Assembly: GCA_017619975.1 (NCBI GenBank)
Contig: JAFZRH010000065.1
Location: forward strand, 1 to 34,474
Length of the DNA: 34,474 bases
From: Lachnospiraceae bacterium
Lineage (GTDB): Bacteria; Bacillota; Clostridia; Lachnospirales; Lachnospiraceae
Direction: 5' to 3'
In this document: piece by piece, positions 16,128-24,328 of the stretch
How the letters are laid out: the number at the start of each line of letters is the position of its first letter
Numbering within the stretch: the stretch's first letter is position 1
Notes under the pieces: generated by a model
Seen by the model: the letters and a program-made list of their open reading frames with translations, nothing else
The model's database searches: none
Told to the model about the DNA's origin: nothing
Translations under genes and position numbers: made by a program

Positions 16128-18197
16128 TTATTCCTGCATGATGAGGTAGTACTGGCTCGGCCAGTGCGGTCCGACGTGGAATTTCAGGACGCCGTTCTCC
16201 CAGACGGACTTTACGACGCCGGCGTAGGAGCCTTCCGAGTTGATCGCCCAGACCTGAAGGTCGGGGCAGGAGGTCTCAAGCTCGATCTCGGCGTCGATGA
16301 CTTCGGTCAGGATCGGCAGCCGGCCGTAGGAGACGAGCTTGTCGCCGTTGAACTGCATGTCCGTGTTCCCCGCGCGTCCGACGGTCGTCAGAAGGATGTT
16401 GTCGGATTCGCAAAGAGGCTTGTCGTTTAAGGAACTGAGGGCGATCACGGCAAGGTCGTTGTTGCAGCGGACCGTGAGACCTTCCACCGGGATCTTCCGG
16501 TACGGATCGAGATCCGCGTCCCGGGTGCTGGCAAGGCAGCCGTAGACGATCTTGGTCCGCGGCGTATCGACGGCGCCGATCTTTTGCTTCAGATCCCGCC
16601 AGACCTCTCCGGTATCGGAGCGGATGACGTTTTTCTCCTCCCGCGGGAAGAACGCGCTGTCGGGGTAGATATCCTCCGGCGCGATCCCATTTTCCAGCGC
16701 CTGCTTTTCGTCAAAGACCGATACCACCTTGTGAATCTCCATGGCGGAAGCGGCGAGCTCCGAATGCTCCGCGGCGGGATTTTCAAGGGAACAGAGAGAC
16801 GCGATGGTCTTTTTCGCGGGGGATACGTCGCCCCGCCGGAGCATCAGCGCCCCGTGATAGAACAGGCCGAATTTGGCGGGATCGTTCCAGCAGGTGAAGA
16901 CGCCTTCCCGGTAGGGGACGGAGCCGACCCCGTTGGTCGGCGCTTCCTTCCCCAGAAGGTCTGTATCCTTGATATGGGGCGTGTAGCAGTAGGTGTGGAT
17001 GCTCATGCCCACGTAATCCTGGAGCGCAGCGATGGCCGGGAACCAGACGGCCGATTCGGCCCGGTAGGGATTCGGCCAGGGCATATCCCACTCCGTGATG
17101 TGGAACGGGTGGCCGGCACGCCGCAGCGAGGCCACGTCGCCGAGCGGCGCGCTGTCCGCCGCGAGCAGATGGCGGGTCTCCATGTTCTTTTCGTATTCGC
17201 TCCAGGTCCACTCGTAGAAATAACAGTTTCCGGCGTTGAAGTCCATGTTTTCCATGGCCTTGACGTCGCCGTTGCATTTCTTCCAGTTGGTATCCGCGAT
17301 CGGGATCTTAACACCGAGCGAGCGAAGGTGGGCGTACATTTCTTCCGCGTAGCGCTTTTCCAGTTCCATGCGGAAATTGGCCTGATCCACGTCGTTTTGG
17401 TCCCACCACCTCTTGCCGGGGAAGCGCTCCGATTCCAGACGGATCTGATAGGCGTGGGCGGGGTCCTTCCCCTGTTCGCGCAGCCAGGCGGCAAAGAGGT
17501 CCCGGAACTCGTCGTCGTAATATTTTACGTCGAAACCGTAGCGGGGGCTCTTTTCGTAGTCGCCGAGCGTATCGTCCTCGTTGGAGATGACGCAGGCGAA
17601 GAAGAAAGGATCGTCCTTGTAGGCCAGACCGGTGTAGGGGTTCACGTGGTTCCAGAATTTTTCGCAGAATTCCTTCTGCAGGAAGATCAGCCGCTCGTCA
17701 AAGTGCGTGTAGAATTTCTCGTTCTGCGCCAGCTGCACCGCGAAGGGGACACCGTCGCCGGATTTGAATTTCCGGTAGGTCGTCATGTCGATGCAGGCAT
17801 AGATGCCTTGCTCCTTCAGGCATTTGATCCAGTAGTCCAGACGCTCCATCGAGCCGGGATGAAGGTTCCGGGTCGTTTCGACCCGCTTGCCGGAGGTGAG
17901 ACGGTAGAGATTCGGCGTGCACCATTCGGCGTCGAGCTGATGGAAGCGCACGTAGTTGACGCCGGTCTGCGCCAGACGCCGCGCCACTTTTTCGGCATGG
18001 TCGTGCTCCGGAAAGCAGGAGGCGCCGTTGCAGATGACCCCGAAAAATTTGGCCGGCGTTCCGTCCTCAAACACGAAGCGGTCGCCGACCCGCTGACAGA
18101 AGCCGTGTTTGCCGGCCGGCCGCTCGCTCTCGAATACGAAAGAGATGTCGATGGGCATCCGGTCGATATGCTGCTCGGAGGGAATGTACGTTGGCAT
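16128..18197 (-). CDS. Cytoplasmic clan GH-A glycoside hydrolase (paralogue 1)
   Basis: The 689-residue protein has a TIM-barrel glycosidase domain followed by a C-terminal beta-rich part from about residue 560. The clan GH-A acid/base appears in VISNEDD (Glu207) and the nucleophile in HITEWDMPWPNP (Glu369). Conserved stretches such as VARRLAQTG, RFHQLDAEW and TYRKFKSGDGVPFA are shared with the gene at 21220-23235. There is no signal peptide, so it acts inside the cell on an imported glycoside or oligosaccharide. I cannot assign the CAZy family; it is often annotated as cellulase-like. It is first in an operon with two sugar isomerase-like TIM barrels and a fucose-isomerase-like protein, and faces a divergent LysR gene. 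Confidence 0.87.
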   Translation of the reverse strand: MPTYIPSEQHIDRMPIDISFVFESERPAGKHGFCQRVGDRFVFEDGTPAKFFGVICNGASCFPEHDHAEKVARRLAQTGVNYVRFHQLDAEWCTPNLYRLTSGKRVETTRNLHPGSMERLDYWIKCLKEQGIYACIDMTTYRKFKSGDGVPFAVQLAQNEKFYTHFDERLIFLQKEFCEKFWNHVNPYTGLAYKDDPFFFACVISNEDDTLGDYEKSPRYGFDVKYYDDEFRDLFAAWLREQGKDPAHAYQIRLESERFPGKRWWDQNDVDQANFRMELEKRYAEEMYAHLRSLGVKIPIADTNWKKCNGDVKAMENMDFNAGNCYFYEWTWSEYEKNMETRHLLAADSAPLGDVASLRRAGHPFHITEWDMPWPNPYRAESAVWFPAIAALQDYVGMSIHTYCYTPHIKDTDLLGKEAPTNGVGSVPYREGVFTCWNDPAKFGLFYHGALMLRRGDVSPAKKTIASLCSLENPAAEHSELAASAMEIHKVVSVFDEKQALENGIAPEDIYPDSAFFPREEKNVIRSDTGEVWRDLKQKIGAVDTPRTKIVYGCLASTRDADLDPYRKIPVEGLTVRCNNDLAVIALSSLNDKPLCESDNILLTTVGRAGNTDMQFNGDKLVSYGRLPILTEVIDAEIELETSCPDLQVWAINSEGSYAGVVKSVWENGVLKFHVGPHWPSQYYLIMQE

Positions 18198-18259
18198 ACA
18201 AACTCCTTTCTATGGAAAAATGATCCGTTCCTCGGGGGCATTTCCCCTTTTTCCTCTTC

Positions 18260-18288
18260 ATTTTATGCTTTACGGCGGGGGCGAACAA
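18260..18288 (-). promoter_or_regulatory. Promoter of the glycosidase 1 operon
   Basis: On the reverse strand TTGTTC (18288-18283) and TAAAAT (18265-18260) are 17 nt apart. It overlaps the divergent LysR promoter, so the two transcripts compete for the same DNA. Confidence 0.6.
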
Positions 18289-18314
18289 TGATAGAATAAC
18301 TATGACATCCATAG
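18269..18314 (+). promoter_or_regulatory. LysR promoter and 15-bp LysR-type box
   Basis: TTTACG (18269-18274) and TAGAAT (18292-18297) are 17 nt apart. Directly after lies CTATG-acatc-CATAG (18300-18314), a 15-bp dyad of the T-N11-A type bound by LysR proteins. Its position at about the LysR start site suggests autorepression, and it is also upstream of the divergent glycosidase promoter. Confidence 0.6.
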
Positions 18315-18340
18315 CGAAAATTTATGGGAGGACAGAACGA

Positions 18341-19255
18341 ATGACGATCGAGCAGCTGCGGTATTTCTATGAGGTGGCCGTGTCCGGCTCCATCACGAAG
18401 GGGGCTGAGAGGCTTTTTTTGTCACAGCCGACGCTGTCGGTGGCAATCTCCAAATTTGAGAGCGAGCTGGGAGAGGTCCTGTTCGTTCGAAACAAGACCG
18501 GCGTCACCCTGACGTCGTACGGGAAAGAGCTTCTTCCGTACGCCAAAAACATTCTGGAACTGTTTCATCAGATGCCGCTCCGTACCGCTTCGGAAAAGGG
18601 ACGGATGGAACGCTTTTCCGTTTCCAGCGGGAACCGGAAGCTTTTCCTGGAAGCGGTCGGCCGCCTGTATGCCCGCCACCGGGAGACGGGGATCCGGATC
18701 GATTTCCACAACGAGGGAGAGGAAGAATCCCTGGAGACGGTTGCCAGCGGGAACGCAGAGATCGGCGCGTACTCGTTCTGGGATTTTCAGGAGAGCACGA
18801 CGGCCAAGCACCTCGAGTCACGGGACATCGAATTCATCGGACTGAATACGGCCCCGCTCACGGTCACGGTAGGCCCCGGGAATCCCCTGTTCTACAGCGA
18901 GGGCGGGACCGTAAAGCTGGAGCAGCTCCGCGGCGCGTCGTTTTTCGTTTCCTACAATGAAGGCGGACGTCTTCTGTCCGCCCGGCTGGGTCTGAAAAAC
19001 GAGCGCTCGATGATCCTGTTCTACGGGTCCGCGATCGGCTTCGAAAAACTGCTGGAATTTACGGACTGCGTGCTTTTAGGAGAAGCGTGGCGGGACGCGG
19101 AAGAGGAGCGCCAGGCCGGCCGGCTGCGCATGCTGAAAGTGGCCGACGTTCCCTATTTCGTGAAAAACGGTTATATTCGGCGAAAATCGCTGCCGCTTTC
19201 CCCGCTCGGGGCGGAGTTTGAAGCCATCCTGCGGGAACTGGCCGGGATCGGATGA
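18341..19255 (+). CDS. LysR-family transcriptional regulator, divergent from glycosidase 1
   Basis: The 304-residue protein begins MTIEQLRYFYEVAVSGSITKGA, a standard LysR HTH (SQPTLSVAISKFESELGEVLF), followed by an effector-binding domain. The ATG at 18341 has GGGAGG 9 nt before it and is preferred over an upstream in-frame ATG at 18302 that overlaps the LysR box. Divergent LysR genes usually control their neighbour, so the glycosidase 1 operon is the likely target, with a sugar-derived or glycoside-derived effector. It is convergent with the solute-binding protein gene. Confidence 0.92.
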   Translation: MTIEQLRYFYEVAVSGSITKGAERLFLSQPTLSVAISKFESELGEVLFVRNKTGVTLTSYGKELLPYAKNILELFHQMPLRTASEKGRMERFSVSSGNRKLFLEAVGRLYARHRETGIRIDFHNEGEEESLETVASGNAEIGAYSFWDFQESTTAKHLESRDIEFIGLNTAPLTVTVGPGNPLFYSEGGTVKLEQLRGASFFVSYNEGGRLLSARLGLKNERSMILFYGSAIGFEKLLEFTDCVLLGEAWRDAEEERQAGRLRMLKVADVPYFVKNGYIRRKSLPLSPLGAEFEAILRELAGIG

Positions 19256-19276
19256 GCCGTCATGCCGGGCAGTTAT

Positions 19277-19306
19277 GTGTCATTCCGAGCGGCAGCGAGG
19301 AATCTT
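19277..19306 (+). repeat. Remnant of a GTCATTCCGAGC...GAGGAATCTT repeat
   Basis: A 30-nt block GTGTCATTCCGAGC followed by GCAGCGAGGAATCTT resembles the left part of the MITE-like elements (GTCATCCTGAGC...GCGAAGGATCTT) with consistent substitutions. No full element follows. The rest of the 19256-19461 gap holds only the terminator hairpin. Confidence 0.6.
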
Positions 19307-19380
19307 CGCTGCGAAACCTCCTCGCGCGAAGCACGGGGTTCAAAGACTGCAAAGCGGCAAAACTCGCTTTCCAGTGAGAC

Positions 19381-19422
19381 AAAAAAAGAGCTGTGAAAAA
19401 TGAGCGAATCATTTTTCACAGC
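19381..19422 (-). terminator. Terminator of the solute-binding protein gene
   Basis: A perfect 14-bp stem, GCTGTGAAAAATGA (19390-19403) and its complement (19409-19422), with a 5-nt loop, is followed on the reverse strand by TCTTTTTTT (19389-19381). The stem ends are the same GCTGTGAAAAA as the MITE-like repeats, so it may be a solo remnant of their two ends. Confidence 0.88.
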
Positions 19423-19461
19423 CCTTTTGGCATCAGCCGGTATTATGAATTCCCGCTTTTA

Positions 19462-21120
19462 TTATTTGACTTCCATCTGAATGTGGTGAAGATCCGTCTT
19501 GGAGTCGGTACGGAAGACAACGCCTTCCACGCCGTCCGCGTAGCAATCCAGCAGTCTTTCATAGAACCAGGGCCAGTACACGCAGTAGTCGTGCATGATC
19601 TCCTGGATCTCCTTGTACATCGCGATACGGGCCGCTTCGTCGGTGGTCTCAACAGCCTGTTTGTACAGCTCGGTGATCCGGTCGTTCTCGAACAGGGCGC
19701 GGTTCGTGGCGCTCTTGATATTGGTCACGAAGTTGAAGCGGTTGCCGTCCGCACGAAGGGAGATGTTGTAGATCAGCATATCGAAGAGATCCTGTTCGCT
19801 GGGCGTTCCTTCGCGCATGGCCTTCACCTTCGCGGTAACGGTCGCGGTATCACCGAGCACGATCTCCACGTCAACGTTGAGGTTCTGCTTCAGCATCGAC
19901 TGAATGGCGACGGCGCACAGACCCCAGGCGGAGTCGGCAGAGGTGTTCGGGACCTGCAGCCGGATCTTAAAGCCGCCGTTCGGATAGGACGTCTTGGCCA
20001 GGCATTCCTTGGCGTAGGCGACATCCTGCTGGTACTGACGGTCGTAGTCCTCATACAGGCCGAGCTGAGCGAAGCCCCACAGAGTCTTGGCCTGCGTGCC
20101 CTTGCCGCCAAAGCAGATCTGGTTCAGGTCGTCCATATTGATGGCGTAGATCACGGCCCGGCGCAGGTTCTTGGCTTCCTCGCCGTCGCCGGCAAAGACG
20201 CCGTATTTGTAGTTGAACAGCGCATAGGATTCCGTCCAGGCGTCATACTCGACCACTTTGATCTTGGAGGTGTCGATGCCCAGCATCGCGTCTTCCGAGG
20301 TCTTGCAGACAACGATCTCGCCGGTCTCCATGGCCATCATCTTGGTGCCGTTTTCAGAATAGTAACGAAGCGTTACTTTCTCGGTCGGGCATTCGCCTTC
20401 TTCTTTCCAGACCCAGGAATCCTTGAACTGTTCGTACACGCATTCCTCTTCCGGGACAAAGTTCGTGAGGATCCAGCCGCCGGTACCGACCTTCACGCCT
20501 TCTTCCCAGTTCGCCTCGCAGGCTTCCTTGTTGAAGATGGAATAGGCGTACAGGTACAGATAGTACAGGAAGTCGGCAAACGGCTTGTTCAGATGGAAGG
20601 TCACCTGCAGAGGTCCGTCCACGGTGACATCCTCGATGTAATTGACCAGGGTAGAGCTGGTCACGGCACCTTTTTCCGCCAGGACCTTTGCGGCCAGATC
20701 GGTAAAGGTGTACTTCACGTCTTCGGCGTCCAGGGTCTCGCCGTTCGAGAACTTAACGCCTTCCCGCAGCCAGAAAGTGTAGGTGGAAGCATCGGGGGCT
20801 TCCCACTTGGTAGCCAGCTCCGGGATCAGCTCGCGCTTCTCGAAGTCGTAGCCGAGCAGCTGGTTGTGGGTCATGGAGTAGGACTTGTCGTGGTTATTGT
20901 CGGTCTTCTCCAGCGGGTCGTAGATGGTCACGGGCTGTTCCAGACCGACGGCCAGTTCTTTCTTGTACTCCTTCGGCTTGGCAGCCTCGGTAGCAGCCTG
21001 AGTCGCTTCTCCGGTCGGTCCCGCAGGATTCGTGGCCGGGGTGGTCGGTTCGTCTTTGCCGCAGGCGACCATGCTCAGGAGCATCGTCAGCGCAAGCAGC
21101 AGGGCAAGTGCTTTCTTCAT
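19462..21120 (-). CDS. ABC transporter family-5 solute-binding lipoprotein
   Basis: The 552-residue protein begins with a lipoprotein signal: MKK, a hydrophobic core, and the lipobox MVAC with Cys20. A Thr/Pro/Ala-rich tether of about 35 residues follows, then an SBP_bac_5 domain (ELATKWEAPDASTYTFWLREG, FSNGETLDAEDVKYTF). Members bind peptides, nickel or, in some lineages, oligosaccharides. The start at 21120 has AAGGAGG and the signal begins there. No permease or ATPase genes lie nearby, so it must use components encoded elsewhere. Its position 99 nt after glycosidase 2 suggests an oligosaccharide or glycoside ligand; that is inference, and a peptide ligand cannot be excluded. Confidence 0.9.
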   Translation of the reverse strand: MKKALALLLALTMLLSMVACGKDEPTTPATNPAGPTGEATQAATEAAKPKEYKKELAVGLEQPVTIYDPLEKTDNNHDKSYSMTHNQLLGYDFEKRELIPELATKWEAPDASTYTFWLREGVKFSNGETLDAEDVKYTFTDLAAKVLAEKGAVTSSTLVNYIEDVTVDGPLQVTFHLNKPFADFLYYLYLYAYSIFNKEACEANWEEGVKVGTGGWILTNFVPEEECVYEQFKDSWVWKEEGECPTEKVTLRYYSENGTKMMAMETGEIVVCKTSEDAMLGIDTSKIKVVEYDAWTESYALFNYKYGVFAGDGEEAKNLRRAVIYAINMDDLNQICFGGKGTQAKTLWGFAQLGLYEDYDRQYQQDVAYAKECLAKTSYPNGGFKIRLQVPNTSADSAWGLCAVAIQSMLKQNLNVDVEIVLGDTATVTAKVKAMREGTPSEQDLFDMLIYNISLRADGNRFNFVTNIKSATNRALFENDRITELYKQAVETTDEAARIAMYKEIQEIMHDYCVYWPWFYERLLDCYADGVEGVVFRTDSKTDLHHIQMEVK

Positions 21121-21219
21121 AGTTTTCCTCCTTGTAATGATATCGGCTTTTTTCACCGTTTCTCCCCGAGGGGATTTATTTTCTTCACGGATTCCTCGTT
21201 TCCGTGAACAAGTACAGTT

Positions 21220-23235
21220 TTACTCGGCCTGGATCAGGTAGTAGTTTGCCGGCATCGTTTCGCCTAAGGTGAAGGTCATCCAGCCGTCCTTAAATTCGGC
21301 CGGGATCTGCCCCACATAGAAGCCTTCCGAATTGACGCCCCAGATCTTAAGATCGGTGCGCTCCGTCCGTAATGAGACCCTCGCCCGGATCACTTCCGAT
21401 TCGATGGGCGGCTCGCCGTAGGAGAGCATTTTGTCGCCGTCGAAGACGGAATTTTTATTGTGTGCCCGGCCGATGGTTGAAAGCAGCAGGTTCGGGGAAG
21501 TCTCGGTCGGCTCGTCCGTCAGGGAAGAGACGATGATCACGCCGAAGTCCGTTTTCCCTTCCACGCGCAGGCCGCCGCGCGCTTCCCTGACCGCTTCCGC
21601 GTACTGCACGCGGCCGGCAGTCAGTTTTCCGTAGACGGCCTTCGTGCGCGGCGTATCGATGCCCGCGATCTTCTTGCTGAGGATGCGCCACAGCTGTCCG
21701 TTGTCGGAAAGGAGAAGATCCGGATCTTCCCGCGGGATCGGGTCCGTATCGTCGATCACCTCGTCGCAGTCCGAAGTATCCGTCCAGGGCAGGACCGCCT
21801 TCATGTTGTGGATCTCCAGACCGTCGGTCCAGGCCTGCCGGCGGATCGTCCGCAGGTCGGTCGGGCGCACGCCGATCTTCTTCACCGCGGGCGTAACGTC
21901 CGAACGCCGTACGATCAGTGCGCAGTGGTAGAAGAGACCGAACTTGGCCGGGTCGTTCCAGACCGAGAAGATGCCTTCGCGGTAGGGGACTCCGCCGATG
22001 GTGGAAGAGGAGACCTCCTTGCCCAGCAGCGTATAGCGGTCCAGACGGGTGCCGTAGGCATAGGTGTGAATGGCTGCGCCGGTCCAGTCCTGCAGCGCCG
22101 CGACTGCCGCGTAGTAGATGGGGCCTTCGGCGCGGAAGGGGTTCGGCCAGGGCATGTCCCACTCGGACATGAAATACGGCATGCCGTTTACGTTCTGGCT
22201 GGCGGGCCATTCCAGGATGTTCTCCCGCGCGCCGTTGATCGGACGCGACTCGACGAATTTTTCCGTTTCACCCCAGGTCCAGCTGTAGTAGTAGCTGTGG
22301 CTGTCCATGAAGTCCATGTCCCGCTCGGCCGGGGTGTTGGCGTTGTGGGAGTGATACCAGTTCGTGCCGGTGATGGGGATCTTCACGCCGATCGAACGCA
22401 GGTGATCATACATTTCTTTGTAGTAGGCCCGCGTGACGTCCGTCTTGAATTCCAGGAGCATGGGATCCTCTTCTTCGGGATACAGCTCGCCGTTCTCCCA
22501 GTCGAACGTCTTTCCTTTTTCTGCCAGCCAGTCCCGCAGCAGTTCCCTGAGTTCCCGCTCGTAATACTCGACCCGCTTTCTTCTATATACTTTATAGCTC
22601 GAAAACAGATCGCACTCGTTGGTGATCTCCGTCATCGCAAAGACCGGATCGTCCTTATAGGCGAGGCCGGTGTAAGGGTTCACGTGGTTCCAGATCTGAT
22701 CGGCAAATTCCTTCTGGAGCGCGATCAGCTTCCGGTCGAAGATGCTGTAGGGCTTGGCGGAATCACCCAGCTCCTCAGCGAAGGGCACGCCGTCGCCGGA
22801 TTTGAACTTGCGGTAGGTCATCATGTCGAAATAGACGTAGATGCCCTGCTCCTTCAGACAGTGGATGAGGTAATCCAGGCGGTCCAGGCTGACCGGATCC
22901 AGCTCCCTTGTCGTGGACACGCGCCGGCCCTTGGTATAGGCATAGATGTTCGGCGTATCCCATTCCGCGTCCAGCTGATGGAAGCGGACGATGTTGCAGC
23001 CGGTCTGCGCGAGGCGCCGGGCGACTTTCTCTGCATAGTCGTGCTCCGGAAAGTTGGCGCCGCCGTTGAAGTTGACGCCCCAGAAACGGGCCTTGGTCCC
23101 GTCCTCAAAGCGGAAGCAGTCTCCGTCCGGCTTCATAAAGCCGTGCTTACCGGCCGGCTTTTCCTCCGCAAAGACAAAGAAAATGTCTACCGGCATGCTG
23201 TCCGGATAGGCGGGGGTGGGAAAATACTGGGACAT
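21220..23235 (-). CDS. Cytoplasmic clan GH-A glycoside hydrolase (paralogue 2)
   Basis: The 671-residue protein is a close paralogue of the 16128-18197 product, roughly half identical by eye and higher in the first 200 residues. The acid/base glutamate is at the same number (Glu207, EITNECD) and the nucleophile is Glu358 (FMSEWDMPWPNP). There is no signal peptide. I chose the ATG at 23235 because TAGGAGG lies before it and the N-terminus then lines up with the paralogue; the upstream open frame crosses the promoter. It has its own consensus promoter and likely shares a transcript with the solute-binding protein. Its substrate is probably related but distinct, since the middle region (about 210-350) differs most. 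Confidence 0.87.
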   Translation of the reverse strand: MSQYFPTPAYPDSMPVDIFFVFAEEKPAGKHGFMKPDGDCFRFEDGTKARFWGVNFNGGANFPEHDYAEKVARRLAQTGCNIVRFHQLDAEWDTPNIYAYTKGRRVSTTRELDPVSLDRLDYLIHCLKEQGIYVYFDMMTYRKFKSGDGVPFAEELGDSAKPYSIFDRKLIALQKEFADQIWNHVNPYTGLAYKDDPVFAMTEITNECDLFSSYKVYRRKRVEYYERELRELLRDWLAEKGKTFDWENGELYPEEEDPMLLEFKTDVTRAYYKEMYDHLRSIGVKIPITGTNWYHSHNANTPAERDMDFMDSHSYYYSWTWGETEKFVESRPINGARENILEWPASQNVNGMPYFMSEWDMPWPNPFRAEGPIYYAAVAALQDWTGAAIHTYAYGTRLDRYTLLGKEVSSSTIGGVPYREGIFSVWNDPAKFGLFYHCALIVRRSDVTPAVKKIGVRPTDLRTIRRQAWTDGLEIHNMKAVLPWTDTSDCDEVIDDTDPIPREDPDLLLSDNGQLWRILSKKIAGIDTPRTKAVYGKLTAGRVQYAEAVREARGGLRVEGKTDFGVIIVSSLTDEPTETSPNLLLSTIGRAHNKNSVFDGDKMLSYGEPPIESEVIRARVSLRTERTDLKIWGVNSEGFYVGQIPAEFKDGWMTFTLGETMPANYYLIQAE

Positions 23236-23319
23236 AAGATATCCTCCTAAGAAGAATTCCGCGCGTTTTTCCTTCGCGCCTGACATTCTTCCGCTGTGAA
23301 ACTTTTCTTTTTCAGTTGC

Positions 23320-23346
23320 TTTCGAAGTTATTATAATTTGCTTTCG
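23320..23346 (-). promoter_or_regulatory. Candidate DeoR-type operator, two CGAAAGCAA boxes 22 bp apart
   Basis: Reading the reverse strand, CCGAAAGCAA lies in the spacer and TCGAAAGCAA starts 4 nt after the -10, a direct repeat with a 22-bp step. Position relative to -35 and -10 is identical to the pair at 1189-1216, and the downstream box shares ten bases with it (TCGAAAGCAA). A common repressor is the simplest reading. Confidence 0.6.
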
Positions 23347-23358
23347 GTACAGTGTCAA
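23330..23358 (-). promoter_or_regulatory. Promoter of glycosidase 2
   Basis: On the reverse strand a perfect TTGACA (23358-23353) and a perfect TATAAT (23335-23330) are 17 nt apart, about 95 nt before the ATG. It matches the TPI-like promoter in both boxes and in spacing. Confidence 0.88.
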
Positions 23359-23387
23359 CTGCTTTTTATCCGGTAATTTGCAGAAGC

Positions 23388-24257
23388 TTACAGCCCCCAG
23401 CTGTCCAGGATCCCTTCCCAATTGCGCGGGACGCCGTTTTCGAAACGTCCTTTTATATTGTTCTCGTTCAGCCAGCTGAGCCAGCTTCTTGACGCTTCGG
23501 CCATCGTATAAGGCAGATTTTCGCTCTTCAGGAAATCGACGACGTTTTCCATCTCGTGCTCGCGGCGGCCGGCATGCAGGATCGCACCGGATACGTAGCT
23601 GTCGACGATTCCCTTAAAGGCGGGACCGAAACTGTCCACGATGGAATCCACGATGGTCTGTTCCACGCCGAAGCGCTGGGCCGCCAGCAGGGATTCGATC
23701 AGCAGGCAGGAGACGCCTTTCGTCGTAATAGAACGGATGAATTTGATGGAGGTCGCCGTTCCCACTTCGCCTTCCACATACTCCAGGCGCATATGATACG
23801 GCGCCATCTTTTCCATCATCTCTTTCGCCCCGTCTCCGCAGAGCAGCATCGGGACGCGGTGACGGTCTTTCAGCAGCGCGCCCATCATAGCGCCGTCCAC
23901 GAAGCGGGCGCCCTTTCCGGCGGCGATCGCGGCTATTTTTTTCTTTTCCAGCGGAGTGGCGGTGGAGACGTCCACAAAGATCAGACCTTCCCGCATCCCG
24001 GGCGCGGCTCCTTCCGCTGCCGTCACGGCATGGTTGGAAGGCGTCGCCGAAAAGACGATATCGGCCGTCCGGCAGACTTCCGCGGCCGTTGCGAGCATTC
24101 TTCCGCCGCAGGCGTTCAGTTTTTTCGAGAAACCGTCGGCGAAGCGGGGATCGTTCCGCATCACGTCAAAGCATACGATGTCCTTCAGTCCTTCTTCGTG
24201 CAGTCCTGCCGCGATCGAAGAAGCTGCTTCTCCAAAACCGATAAATCCAACTGTCAT
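23388..24257 (-). CDS. NAD(P)-dependent dehydrogenase, beta-hydroxyacid/DUF1932 type
   Basis: The 289-residue protein has an N-terminal Rossmann motif (GFIGFGEAASSIAAGL), the substrate-binding stretch FVDVSTATP, and a C-terminal helical domain of the DUF1932 type containing IKFIRSITTKGVSCLLIESLLAA, where the conserved lysine of 6-phosphogluconate/3-hydroxyisobutyrate dehydrogenases would lie. It probably oxidises a sugar acid or a 3-hydroxy acid. I preferred the ATG at 24257 because GGAGGAAAAAAG lies before it; an upstream ATG at 24278 is possible. It follows the SGNH hydrolase gene and precedes the glycosidase 2 promoter. Confidence 0.85.
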   Translation of the reverse strand: MTVGFIGFGEAASSIAAGLHEEGLKDIVCFDVMRNDPRFADGFSKKLNACGGRMLATAAEVCRTADIVFSATPSNHAVTAAEGAAPGMREGLIFVDVSTATPLEKKKIAAIAAGKGARFVDGAMMGALLKDRHRVPMLLCGDGAKEMMEKMAPYHMRLEYVEGEVGTATSIKFIRSITTKGVSCLLIESLLAAQRFGVEQTIVDSIVDSFGPAFKGIVDSYVSGAILHAGRREHEMENVVDFLKSENLPYTMAEASRSWLSWLNENNIKGRFENGVPRNWEGILDSWGL

Positions 24258-24328
24258 ACTTTTTTCCTCCGGATTCATTCTGCTGCTTATTTTATCTGAA
24301 ATGAGCCGTGTCTGCAAATGATTTCTTT

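Noticed and set aside
14384-16141. Long forward open frame of 585 codons
   Set aside because: It lies antisense to two TIM-barrel genes with clear catalytic motifs. Its product is rich in Asp, Arg, His and Val with no domain, and it has no ribosome site; GC-rich DNA often leaves such frames open.
16584-18299. Forward open frame of 571 codons
   Set aside because: Antisense to glycosidase 1, no recognisable motif; it crosses the divergent promoters.
19393-21207. Forward open frame of 604 codons
   Set aside because: Antisense to the solute-binding protein; it starts inside the terminator hairpin.
21184-21208. Hairpin TTCACGGA...TCCGTGAA after glycosidase 2
   Set aside because: An 8-bp stem without a T-run; it may be a processing or attenuation site but is too weak to call a terminator.
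21808-23250. Forward open frame of 480 codons
   Set aside because: Antisense to glycosidase 2, no ribosome site and no domain.
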